A program made the translations under genes and the position numbers. A DNA stretch of 64,000 nucleotides from Bradyrhizobium sp. AT1. GTDB taxonomy: Bacteria; Pseudomonadota; Alphaproteobacteria; Rhizobiales; Xanthobacteraceae. The notes below the pieces were generated by a model that was not told where the DNA came from, did not search any database, and saw nothing but the letters and a program-made list of their open reading frames with translations. Positions 9,799 through 18,738 of the stretch are shown here, piece by piece. Every line of letters starts with the position of its first letter. Positions within the stretch are counted from its first letter, which is position 1. The stretch lies in the NCBI RefSeq assembly GCF_001590795.1, contig NZ_JXDL01000001.1, positions 2,096,421-2,160,420 of the forward strand, written 5' to 3'.

Positions 9799-11045
9799 TT
9801 CGTGGCCTGCTTGACGGCGCGTCCGTCAACAAGATCCCCCGGCGGTCGGATCACCACTCGTGTGCCGGCCTTGAGGTCACGAACCTCGATCTGGTCGCCC
9901 ACCTTCATACCGAGATCCACAGGCTGCAGACGGGCTTTGCCATTCTCGACGACGTAGACCTGCTGTCGTCCACCCTCCTCAACGACGGCCGCCATCGGCA
10001 CTGCAAGAATAGGCTTGCGCTCTGATTCGGCGAGTTCACGATCGAGGAAGGCCACCTTTGCGCTCATTTCCGGAAGCATCCGCGAGTCGCGCTGCGTGAA
10101 CCGGATCTTCACGAGGGTTGACGCCTTGGCACGATCCACGGTTGGGACCATCCGGCTAACCACGCCCTCGAAGCGCTCGGCGGGGATAGCGTCCAGCTGG
10201 ATCTCCACCGGTTGCCCCACATGGATGCTCAGATACGACGACTCCGCTACGTCGGCCTCCACTTCAAGCGAGTCCATGTCGGCAATGGTGACGACCGCGC
10301 CCTTGGTGTCGACCGCCTGCGAGAACGGCGTGATCGTGTCGCCGACGTTGGCGTGCCGCGTGAGGACAACGCCGTTGAAGGGCGCTCGGATAAGGGTCTG
10401 GCCGACGGCAACGTCGGACACGCGGAGATTGGCCTGCGCAGCGGCGATGGCAGCCCCGTACCCGGCAAACGCTGCTCGCGCCTTGGCGAGGCGTGCCTCA
10501 GCGGTTTCGCGCGTCGAGTCGCTTATGATGTTCTTCTCGCCGAGGGCCTCGGAGCGCCTGAACGCGATTTCCGCTTGCGTGAGCTCCGCCCGCCCCTGGG
10601 CGAGGTTGGCTTCCGCAACCTGCACGTTAGCGGCTGCCTGGTCGCGCATCGCCTGCGTGTCGCTGCTCTCGAGCCGGGCGATCACCTCACCCTCCTGCAC
10701 CTTGCTGCCTTCGAGTACGCCAAGCCACTCGAGACGGCCTGTCGCCTTCGAGGCGACGGATGCCTTGCGTTGCGCAACGACGTACCCGGTCGCGTTCAAC
10801 AGCGTCAATGCTTGTGATGGATAGACAGAGTAGATGACCGCCGTCTCGACGACGATCTGCGCATGCCGGCGCCATGCCCACGTTCCGACCCCAATGCCGG
10901 CAAGCATGGCGAGGAGAAGTACCCGCACCAGGATGCGGCGCAATCGGCTGTGACGCCGCGAGCCGGCGCCACGGTCGATCGCTAGCGCGGATAGATCGGA
11001 GGCGGCGGGTACGCCATCGCTCAGGGTTTGGGGCAGAGACATCAT
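9795..11045 (-). CDS. MacA/HlyD-type membrane-fusion (periplasmic adaptor) protein
   Basis: Protein of about 416 residues. One N-terminal transmembrane anchor lies near residues 40-60 (leucine/valine rich, after a run of Arg). It is followed by split lipoyl halves around a coiled-coil hairpin (about residues 120-220, rich in Ala, Gln and Glu), then beta-barrel and membrane-proximal domains. This is the adaptor that links an inner-membrane MacB-type pump to an outer-membrane channel. A double ATG (11,045 and 11,042) marks the start; further in-frame codons upstream would add about 100 residues of non-family sequence. It is the first gene of the exporter operon and is divergent from the glycosyltransferase. 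Confidence 0.88.
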   Translation of the reverse strand: MMSLPQTLSDGVPAASDLSALAIDRGAGSRRHSRLRRILVRVLLLAMLAGIGVGTWAWRRHAQIVVETAVIYSVYPSQALTLLNATGYVVAQRKASVASKATGRLEWLGVLEGSKVQEGEVIARLESSDTQAMRDQAAANVQVAEANLAQGRAELTQAEIAFRRSEALGEKNIISDSTRETAEARLAKARAAFAGYGAAIAAAQANLRVSDVAVGQTLIRAPFNGVVLTRHANVGDTITPFSQAVDTKGAVVTIADMDSLEVEADVAESSYLSIHVGQPVEIQLDAIPAERFEGVVSRMVPTVDRAKASTLVKIRFTQRDSRMLPEMSAKVAFLDRELAESERKPILAVPMAAVVEEGGRQQVYVVENGKARLQPVDLGMKVGDQIEVRDLKAGTRVVIRPPGDLVDGRAVKQATK

Positions 11046-11105
11046 TTTATCATCAATTTCCGAGCAATTCGCGCAGACTCTGAAGAAAATATCTCGTTGA
11101 GAAAG

Positions 11106-11134
11106 CCGTAAGCCATGCGCTGGACGACTGTCAA
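11106..11134 (-). promoter_or_regulatory. Candidate sigma-70 promoter for the exporter operon
   Basis: On the minus strand, TTGACA (11,134-11,129) is followed after 17 bases by TTACGG (11,111-11,106). The -35 box is perfect and the -10 box weak. It lies about 60 bases upstream of the membrane-fusion gene. Confidence 0.35.
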
Positions 11135-11153
11135 TTAGCATTAAAGGCGGCTC

Positions 11154-11184
11154 TTGACATCCAACTGTTCTGCTCTTCTCTAAA
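11154..11184 (+). promoter_or_regulatory. Candidate promoter for the glycosyltransferase
   Basis: TTGACA at 11,154-11,159 is followed after 19 bases by TCTAAA (11,179-11,184). The spacing is long, so this is a weak candidate. It is divergent from the exporter promoter and about 75 bases before the gene. Confidence 0.28.
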
Positions 11185-11258
11185 CTCTGAAACAAGCCGA
11201 CGGCGCCCACACCAAAGCGATTGCTATGACTTGAAACTGCGAAAACCGGAGCGCGATC

Positions 11259-12500
11259 ATTAAGTTCACCGTCGCAGTGCACGGGACACGGGGAGATATC
11301 GAACCCGCCGCGGCCGTTGCACGCGAGTTGCAGCGCCGCGGTCATGAGATCAACATGGCCGTGCCTCCCAATCTCGTTGGGTTCGCTGAGTCGGCTGGCT
11401 TATCTTCGGTGGATTCTTACGGCCCGGATTCCCAACAGCAACTAGAGGCCGAGATTTTCCACGACTGGTTCAAGTTGCGCAATCCCATCAAGGTCCTGCG
11501 GCAGGCTCGAGAGTACCTCACCAACGGCTGGGCCGAAATGAGCGAGACTCTCACCAGGCTGGCAGTCGGCTCTGATTTGATACTCAGCGGAACGACTTAT
11601 CAAGAGGTCGCCGGCAATGTGGCCGAGGCCCAAGGGGTCCCCCTTGCCGCCCTGCATTACTTCCCCGTCAGGGCGAATAATCACATGCTGCCGGTTCATT
11701 TGCCCCCGAGTTTGATCGAGCCCTTGTGGTCAGTCGTCGAGTGGTCGCACTGGCGCCTATTGAAACCGGCCTACGATGAACAGCGCCAGACCTTGGGGCT
11801 TCCGGAGTCCAAAATTCGTGCCGTGCGCCGACTCGTCGCTTATGGCGCGCTGGAGATTCAAGCCTACGACAAGGTGTTCTTTCCCGGGCTTGAGGAGCAA
11901 TGGGGCTGGAAGAGACCTTTGGTTGGCGCGATGACCTTGGAATCCGCCACGCATTCCGACGGGTCCGTGAGGTCCTGGATCGGAGCTGACCGACCGCCAA
12001 TTTACTTCGGGTTCGGCAGTATGCCGGTCGACAAACCGGCCGAGACCATTGCGCTGATCATAAACACGTGTCGGGAGCTCGGCGAACGCGCGCTGATCTG
12101 TTCGGGAGTCTTGCGCGTTGAAGGCAGAGCTCCCACGAAGGATGCCATGATGGTGCCTTCGGTCAACCACGCCGAGTTCTTGCCGCGCTGCCGAGCCATC
12201 GTTCACCATGGCGGCGCCGGCACCACTGCCGCCAGCGTGCGATCCGGCGTCCCAACTCTTGTGCTCTGGGTGGGCGCCGACCAGCCGGTGTGGGCTACAC
12301 AGATCAAACGCCTTGGGATCGGCACCTCGCGTCGTTTGTCCGCAATGACGCGGGAGACCCTTCACGATGACCTGCGGACCGTTCTCGGGTCACGATGCGC
12401 CGCTCGGGCGCGCGAGGTGGGCAATCAGATGACACCGCCGAGCCAGAGCCTGACAACTACCGTAGCCCTCCTCGAAGGGCTGGCCGCTAAGCGCGCGTGA
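11259..12500 (+). CDS. Family 1 (UGT/Gtf-like) glycosyltransferase
   Basis: GT-B fold nucleotide-sugar glycosyltransferase of about 413 residues, of the class that glycosylates lipids, sterols and macrolides. The N-terminal acceptor domain begins with the family motif VHGTRGDIEP. The donor site near the C terminus has the HHGGAGTT motif followed by a GVPTLVLWVGADQ segment. Start choice is unusual: a GGAG (11,248-11,251) sits 7 bases before an ATT at 11,259, which would give the usual N terminus IKFTVAVHGTRGD. The first standard start, GTG 11,277, has no ribosome binding site and would remove the first beta strand. It is divergent from the exporter and lies next to the acyltransferases. The sugar and the acceptor are not known. 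Confidence 0.85.
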   Translation: MKFTVAVHGTRGDIEPAAAVARELQRRGHEINMAVPPNLVGFAESAGLSSVDSYGPDSQQQLEAEIFHDWFKLRNPIKVLRQAREYLTNGWAEMSETLTRLAVGSDLILSGTTYQEVAGNVAEAQGVPLAALHYFPVRANNHMLPVHLPPSLIEPLWSVVEWSHWRLLKPAYDEQRQTLGLPESKIRAVRRLVAYGALEIQAYDKVFFPGLEEQWGWKRPLVGAMTLESATHSDGSVRSWIGADRPPIYFGFGSMPVDKPAETIALIINTCRELGERALICSGVLRVEGRAPTKDAMMVPSVNHAEFLPRCRAIVHHGGAGTTAASVRSGVPTLVLWVGADQPVWATQIKRLGIGTSRRLSAMTRETLHDDLRTVLGSRCAARAREVGNQMTPPSQSLTTTVALLEGLAAKRA

Positions 12501-12744
12501 TGTCTGCCTGTACCTCGCCGAATGAGCAGCAGGCTGGTGGCGACGGCGATGGACTCCTGAATGGGCGTCTGGTGCAACCGCAACAAAAAAGTGGCGTAGA
12601 CAAGAGAAAGCAACAATGATCCCGCATGGCATAAGCCGAGGCAGCCTTGTCCAATCCTGGCATGGCTGGCCCAACACCTCAATTGTCGGTGAATAGCCGG
12701 CCCAAATTGGACAAGGGCGCCATCCGGGCCGCATCGGAGAGATT

Positions 12745-13605
12745 ATGGTTGAGAATGCTCATTCGACAGGTCGGCCGTTCGATCCCCGTTCCGCATGGTC
12801 CGGGCTGTCCCAAGCAGAACGCGACGCCGCCTATGACAACAACGCGGCCGTCAAGAACAGCGCGGCCCTGATCGCCGAACGGAACGAGGCCTCCGGCCGG
12901 CTGCGGAGCACGCTGAAATCCCACCTCGATCTGCCTTACGGCGAGCGGGCGAACAACAAGATCGATCTCTATCCGGCCGCGAGGCCCGAAGCGCCCTGCC
13001 TGGTGTTCCTGCATGGCGGTTATTGGCAGCGAAATTCGCGCGAATTGTTCGCCATGCTGGTCGAGGGCATCGCCGCCCATGGCTGGTCGGTTGCCATTCC
13101 CGGCTATTCGCTGGCGCCCGAGGTGTCCCTCACCGACATCGTCGCCGAGGTCCCGCGCGCGCTCGACTGGCTCGCCGCAAATGGCGCGTCCCATGGCGTT
13201 GCCGGACCGCTCGTGCTGTCGGGCTGGTCCGCGGGTGCCCATCTCGTCGCGATGGCGCTGGACCATCCGGCCGTCCATGCTGGACTGGCGATCTCGGGCG
13301 TCTACGATCTCGCCCCGATCCGCGATACCGGTCTCAACAACGCGTTGAAGTTGACCGATGACGAGATCGCCAAACTCTCGCCGCTTCGCCTGCCCGTGAC
13401 GCAGAAACGGCTCGACATCGCCTATGGCAGCAACGAGCTGCCGGCGCTCGTCTGCGATTCAATCGCTCTACACGACAAGCGCTCGGCGGCCAAGGCGCCG
13501 GGCAAGCTCATCCCGGTCGAAGGCGCCGATCACTTCACCATTCTCGAGGCATTGCGGAGGCCGGGCGGCATCCTGGTGGACGCTGCCCGCGGGCTGCTGG
13601 ACTAA
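12745..13605 (+). CDS. Alpha/beta hydrolase, kynurenine-formamidase-like
   Basis: Cytoplasmic esterase/formamidase of 286 residues in the HSL/KynB-like branch. The oxyanion-hole motif HGGYW lies near residue 91 and the nucleophile motif GWSAG (GxSxG) near 160; the acid and His of the triad fall in the C-terminal third, with ADHFT providing the likely His. The start at ATG 12,745 leaves a 244-base gap after the glycosyltransferase, so it is probably a separate transcription unit. It converges with the long catabolic operon, whose substrates may be related (N-acyl or formyl compounds), though this is inference only. Confidence 0.75.
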   Translation: MVENAHSTGRPFDPRSAWSGLSQAERDAAYDNNAAVKNSAALIAERNEASGRLRSTLKSHLDLPYGERANNKIDLYPAARPEAPCLVFLHGGYWQRNSRELFAMLVEGIAAHGWSVAIPGYSLAPEVSLTDIVAEVPRALDWLAANGASHGVAGPLVLSGWSAGAHLVAMALDHPAVHAGLAISGVYDLAPIRDTGLNNALKLTDDEIAKLSPLRLPVTQKRLDIAYGSNELPALVCDSIALHDKRSAAKAPGKLIPVEGADHFTILEALRRPGGILVDAARGLLD

Positions 13606-13725
13606 AACTGCGAAAACAACCCCATGCACAGTACAAATGCCTTTGTTCTCAAAGGCGAATTTCTGGCCGCAGATTGACGTCGTGGACGGCATCGACGCGC
13701 CGGGCAAAACAGGGGCATGATGACA

Positions 13726-14050
13726 TCATCGCCCCGACCGCGACTCCTCCGACCCAATCCAGATTTGCCCGCCTGTGATCCGCACCGGATAGAGCCGCAA
13801 CGGCGGACTGGGCCATCCCGCAGTGATCGCGCCGTCCCGCAAATCGAATGACGCGGCATGGCGCGGGCAGAACAGCCGCCCGGCCGCCACATGCCCAAGT
13901 CCGAGATCGGCCTGTTCGTGCGGACAGGCGCGGGCGCAGGCGACGACATCGCCGTCGTTCCAGATCACGAGCAAATCGCGCCCGGCGACGCGAACGATCA
14001 TCTCTCCCTTCAGCCGGTCGAGATCGCAGATCGGAATCCACCCGGCCTCG

Positions 14051-14079
<29 letters not shown>
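13726..14079 (-). CDS. Rieske-type [2Fe-2S] ferredoxin
   Basis: Small protein of 117 residues carrying one Rieske domain. The cluster ligands appear as CPHEQADL near residue 51 and CPRHAASFDL near residue 71 (CxH and CxxH motifs). Such stand-alone Rieske proteins pass electrons to a ring-hydroxylating oxygenase or form part of a demethylase. It is the last gene of the long operon. ATG 14,079 overlaps the upstream ATPase gene by 29 bases; a GTG at 14,058 overlapping the stop is equally possible. No oxygenase alpha subunit is in the window. Confidence 0.85.
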
Positions 14080-14747
<668 letters not shown>

Positions 14748-14767
<20 letters not shown>

Positions 14768-15530
14768 GTCCGAGATAGGCCTCGATCACGGCTGGATCGT
14801 TGCGGATCACGTCTGGCGTCCCCTCGGCGATGATGCGGCCGTAATTGAGCACCACGATGCGGTCCGAAACCGTCATCACCATTGGCATATCGTGCTCGAC
14901 CAGCAGGATGGTGATGCCGCGGTCGCGGATACTGCGGACAAGCTCGACGAACCGGTGGGTCTCCGAGGCATTCATGCCCGAGACGGGCTCGTCGAGCAGC
15001 AGCATCGACGGCTCGGCGGCGAGCGCCAGTGCGACACCGACGAGACGCTGCTCGCCGTACGAGAGCGAACCGGCCAGATCGTGCGCACGGCGTTCGAGCC
15101 CGACCCATTCGATCAGCTCGCCCGCCTTCTGCCGGAGCTTGCGCTCGGAAGCGCGCGCGCCGGGCAGGCCAAGGATGGCATCGAGCAGCCGCACCCGGCC
15201 CTGACGATGCAGGCCGATCAGGAGATTGTGGTAGACGGTGTCGTTGGGGAACACGGAAGTGCGCTGGAACGTGCGGATCAGGCCGAGATCGGCGATCTCG
15301 TGCGGCTTCAATCCGGTGAGCGTCGTGCCCTGATAGGTGACCTGGCCCGCGCTCGGCGTCAGGAAGCCGGTCATGACGTTGAAGGCGGTGGTCTTGCCGG
15401 CGCCGTTCGGCCCGATCAGGCTGACGATCTCGCCCTCGCCCACCGTAAAGCTCATGTCGGAGATCGCGACCAGCCCGCCGAAGCGGACGGCGACCTGATC
15501 GATCGTCATGGCAATATTGCGCGCCGTCAT
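14748..15530 (-). CDS. Branched-chain/amide-type ABC importer ATP-binding protein (LivG-like)
   Basis: ATPase of about 260 residues in the LivG branch. Walker A GPNGAGKTTAFNV, a signature reading LSYGEQRL instead of LSGGQ (common in this branch) and Walker B MLLLDEPVSGMN are visible. ATG 15,530 overlaps the stop of the LivM-like gene (ATGA), which fixes the start; further upstream codons belong to that gene in another frame. Partner of the LivF-like subunit. Confidence 0.92.
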
Positions 15531-16576
15531 CACGCCGGCTCCTTGGCGCCGGTTTCGGTGAGAGCCACCGGAGCCAGCGCCGGTGCATTGCTCCGCCGCC
15601 GCGAGAACCGCTGGGCGAGCGATGGCACGATGCCACGGGGCAAGACGAACAGAATGGCCATCAGCACGCCGCCATAGGCTATCCATTGCGCTTCCGGCGC
15701 CATCACCGGCCGCAGCGCCACCGGCAGCAGGCCGAAGATCAGGCCGCCGACGACCGGGCCGGCCAGCGAGCCCTTGCCGCCGCTAATCACCATGATGACC
15801 ATGGTGACGGTGTTGATGAAGGCGAAGACTTCGGGGTCGATGATCCGGATGTAGTGCGCATAGAGGCTGCCGGCGGCGCCCGCGATCGCGGCCGAGATCA
15901 CGGCTGCGATCGTGAGCGTCCTGGTGACGTCGATGCCGACAGAGACGGCCAGCGTCTCGTTCTCCATCAGCCCGCGCATGGCGCGGCCGAAATGGGAATG
16001 AACGAGGCGCGCGATCAGGAGATAGGCCATCAGCGCCACGACCAGTACGAGATAGTAGTTGTGCATCTTGGTGCGCAGCGTCATCTCGCCGAAGCCAGGC
16101 AAAGGCAGCGCGATCGAGGGAATATTGGTCAGCGCCAGCGGCCCCTGTGTCAGCTCGACCCAGTTCAGCGCCACCAGCCGCACGACCTCCGCAAAGGAGA
16201 TCGTCACGATGACGAAATAGGCGCCGCGGACCCGGAACGAGAGCAGCCCGACGAAATAGCCGCACAATCCGGCGACCAGGATCGCCAGCACGAAGCCCGC
16301 GATGGGCGGCCAGGGCGCGTGCACCAGCCGCAAGTCTCCGGGCAGGCCGACATCGAAACCGAGCGACGTCAGCGCGCTGACATAGGCGCCGATGCCGAAA
16401 AACGCGATATGGCCGAGGCTGAGCTGGCCGGTAAAGCCGAGCAGCAAATTGAGGCTCATCGCGCCGATGACGAAGATTCCGGTCGTGATCAGCGCGTTGA
16501 GAAGATAGGGATCGCGCAGCCAGAGCGGCACCGAGGCCAGGGCCGCGACAAGGAGAATGGTGATGACCGCCCTCAT
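15530..16576 (-). CDS. Branched-chain-type ABC importer permease (LivM-like)
   Basis: Integral membrane protein of 348 residues with about nine or ten hydrophobic helices. The LivM hallmark segment reads LLLGFTGQLSLGHIAFFGIG near residue 45, and the ATPase-contacting loop lies in the centre (GRAMRGLMENE). A basic C-terminal tail of about 25 residues extends past the last helix. It overlaps both neighbours by four bases. The substrate cannot be told from the permease; the operon suggests a nitrogen-containing ring or amide. Confidence 0.9.
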   Translation of the reverse strand: MRAVITILLVAALASVPLWLRDPYLLNALITTGIFVIGAMSLNLLLGFTGQLSLGHIAFFGIGAYVSALTSLGFDVGLPGDLRLVHAPWPPIAGFVLAILVAGLCGYFVGLLSFRVRGAYFVIVTISFAEVVRLVALNWVELTQGPLALTNIPSIALPLPGFGEMTLRTKMHNYYLVLVVALMAYLLIARLVHSHFGRAMRGLMENETLAVSVGIDVTRTLTIAAVISAAIAGAAGSLYAHYIRIIDPEVFAFINTVTMVIMVISGGKGSLAGPVVGGLIFGLLPVALRPVMAPEAQWIAYGGVLMAILFVLPRGIVPSLAQRFSRRRSNAPALAPVALTETGAKEPA

Positions 16577-17445
16577 CCGACGCGCTCCGCGCGCGCGAAC
16601 AGGCCGGTCGGCTTGAAGATGAGGACCGCGATGATGATCAGAAAGCCCATGGCGTCGCGATAGCCCGACGAGACGTAACCGGCGCCGAGCTCCTCGGCGA
16701 GCGCCAGAATGAAGCCGCCGATCACAGCGCCGGTGATGTTGCCGAGGCCGCCGAGGATGACAATGGCGAACGCCTTGACGGCGGCGAGGTCACCCATTTG
16801 CGGGAAGATGACGTAGACCGGTCCGAGCAGAGCTCCCGCCGCGGCGGCGAGGCTGGAGCCGATCGCGAAAGTCGAGGTGTAGATCATGTCGACATTGACG
16901 CCCATCAGCGCGGCCGTGTCGTGGTCCTGGAACGTCGCCCGCATCGCACGTCCCAGGCTGGTCCTGTTGATGAGCAGATATGTCACCAGGATCAGCAGCG
17001 CCGCTGCGGCGAGGACGAACAGACGCAGCCAGGAGACCGAGACCGGCCCGAGCACCAGCGGCGCCTCGGGAAACGGCGTGGTGACCGATTTGGCGACGCC
17101 GCCCCAGATCCACAGCGCGCCCGACTGCATCGCGATCCAGGCCCCGATCATCACCAGCATCGTGGTGTCGATGTCGGAGCCACGCAAAGGCCGCAGCAAT
17201 GTCAGCTCGATGGCCGCCCCGAGCAGCCATCCGGCCAGGACGGCGACGGGGAGCGCGAGAAAGAAATTCAGTCCGAGCTGCTGCACCACGATGAACATGA
17301 TGTAGGCGCCGAACGTATAGAGCACGCCGTGCGTGAAGTTCACGACGTTCATGATGCCGAAAATCAACGTCAACCCGATGCCCAGCAGCGCATAAGTGCC
17401 GCCGAGCACGAGCATGTTGACCAGATGCTGGAGAAACTCGCTCAA
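16573..17445 (-). CDS. Branched-chain-type ABC importer permease (LivH-like)
   Basis: Integral membrane protein of 290 residues with about eight helices. The LivH hallmark NVVNFTHGVLYTFGAY lies near residue 33 and the coupling-loop segment GRAMRATFQDHDTAALMGVN near 165. It forms the channel with the LivM-like partner. A GC-rich hairpin lies between it and the binding-protein gene upstream. Confidence 0.92.
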   Translation of the reverse strand: MSEFLQHLVNMLVLGGTYALLGIGLTLIFGIMNVVNFTHGVLYTFGAYIMFIVVQQLGLNFFLALPVAVLAGWLLGAAIELTLLRPLRGSDIDTTMLVMIGAWIAMQSGALWIWGGVAKSVTTPFPEAPLVLGPVSVSWLRLFVLAAAALLILVTYLLINRTSLGRAMRATFQDHDTAALMGVNVDMIYTSTFAIGSSLAAAAGALLGPVYVIFPQMGDLAAVKAFAIVILGGLGNITGAVIGGFILALAEELGAGYVSSGYRDAMGFLIIIAVLIFKPTGLFARAERVG

Positions 17446-17466
17446 AACCGTTCCCGAATGACTTGG

Positions 17467-17493
17467 GCGAGAGCGGCGGTATGCCGTCCTCGC
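17467..17493 (-). other. Intercistronic hairpin after the binding-protein gene
   Basis: An inverted repeat with 5-base outer arms (GCGAG/CTCGC) and 4-base inner arms (CGGC/GCCG) around a GGTAT loop lies between the binding-protein stop and the LivH-like start. There is no T-run, so it is more likely an RNA-stabilising or attenuating stem than a terminator. The same arrangement recurs at 45,188 and 59,235. Confidence 0.45.
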
Positions 17494-17506
17494 GCTTGAC
17501 CCGACG

Positions 17507-18661
17507 CTAGAGCGTCTTCATCCCGACCTTGCCGTCGTTGATCTCGATGAGATAGACGTTCGGTTGGCTCTGACCGCTCTCCTTGCCCTCGGGGCCGGAC
17601 TTGCGGAACACGATGTCGCCGTTCAGCCCCTTGATGTTGATGTCCCAGAACGCCGCCTTGATCGCCGCCGGCTCGGCCTTGCCGGCCTTCTCGATCGCGG
17701 CCGCCACGGTGCGGATGCCGTCATAGCCGCGGAAACTCTCGGTGCAGCCGGCGAACTCGAAACCGCGCTTCTTCCATTCGGTGATGAAATAGTTGGTTGC
17801 TTCCGGGTTCGGGGTCTTGTCCGGGAACCACGGCAGGAAGGTGGTCAGATGCATGGTGCCGTTGGCGGCTGCTCCCGCCTGGGCGATGATCTGGTCCGGG
17901 TTCTGCGAGCCGCCGGTGGTGATGATGCGCTTCTTCAGGCCCAGCGCAGCCGCCTGCTTGAAGATCAGCGTCAACTGATCGACCGCGGTCGTGACGATGA
18001 CCGTCTCGGAATCCGAGCTCTTGATCTTGGAGAGCTGCGCGCTCATGTCCTGCGCGCCCTGGTCCATGGTCTCGACCAGGCCGATAGCGATGCCCTTCTC
18101 CTTCATCATCTTGCTGAAGTCTTCGGCGGTGCCGCGGCCCCAGTCGTTGTTGATGACGAGGAAGTCGACCTTCTTCAGCGCGAGCTTGTCGACGATGACC
18201 TTGAACGCCGCGGCCTCGACTGCCGAGGGCGGCGAGATGCGGAAGATGAAGGGATTGCCCGTCGTCGTAATCTTGCCGGAGGACGAGGTTTCCACCACCA
18301 TCGGCGTCTCGTATTCCATCAGCTTCGGCATCACCGCGAGCGTCAGGCTCGAGCCCCAGGCGCCCATCAGCACCGGGACCTTGTCGCTGGTGATAAGCTT
18401 CTCGGCAACGGCGGCAGCCTCCGTCGGGTTGCTCTTGTTGTCCTCGATGACGAGCTCGATCTTCTTGCCGAGCACGCCACCTTTGGCGTTGATCTCGTCG
18501 GCGGCGATCTTCGCGCCGTTGACGACGTAGGTGCCGGACGCCGCAAACGCGCCGGTGAGCGGCTCGTTGACGCCGATCTTGATGGTCTGCGCCCCCGCGG
18601 CGCCGCCGACCAAGGCCGTCGTCAGCGCGATTGTCCGAACCAGTCCAAGTGCCCGTGTCAT
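17507..18661 (-). CDS. Periplasmic substrate-binding protein of a branched-chain-type ABC importer
   Basis: Protein of 384 residues. A Sec signal peptide of about 24 residues ends in GGAAGAQ, followed by the type I periplasmic-binding fold with the family start IKIGVNEPLTGAFAASGTYV. It binds a small solute and delivers it to the permeases encoded downstream. The operon around it (molybdenum hydroxylase, amidohydrolase) suggests an N-heterocyclic or cyclic amide ligand rather than an amino acid; this is inference. A 77-base gap separates it from the hydroxylase genes. Confidence 0.9.
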   Translation of the reverse strand: MTRALGLVRTIALTTALVGGAAGAQTIKIGVNEPLTGAFAASGTYVVNGAKIAADEINAKGGVLGKKIELVIEDNKSNPTEAAAVAEKLITSDKVPVLMGAWGSSLTLAVMPKLMEYETPMVVETSSSGKITTTGNPFIFRISPPSAVEAAAFKVIVDKLALKKVDFLVINNDWGRGTAEDFSKMMKEKGIAIGLVETMDQGAQDMSAQLSKIKSSDSETVIVTTAVDQLTLIFKQAAALGLKKRIITTGGSQNPDQIIAQAGAAANGTMHLTTFLPWFPDKTPNPEATNYFITEWKKRGFEFAGCTESFRGYDGIRTVAAAIEKAGKAEPAAIKAAFWDINIKGLNGDIVFRKSGPEGKESGQSQPNVYLIEINDGKVGMKTL

Positions 18662-18738
18662 GTTGTCTCTCCAAATCCCACGCTGTTGATGTCTAATGCA
18701 GTCCAGGCTTCGTCACTTTTCAATGTGCGAGCACACCG

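Noticed and set aside
12390-12734. Minus-strand frames after the glycosyltransferase, one with a hydrophobic stretch like a membrane-protein end
   Set aside because: They overlap the glycosyltransferase 3' end and have no recognisable family, start signal or continuation; possibly an old remnant.
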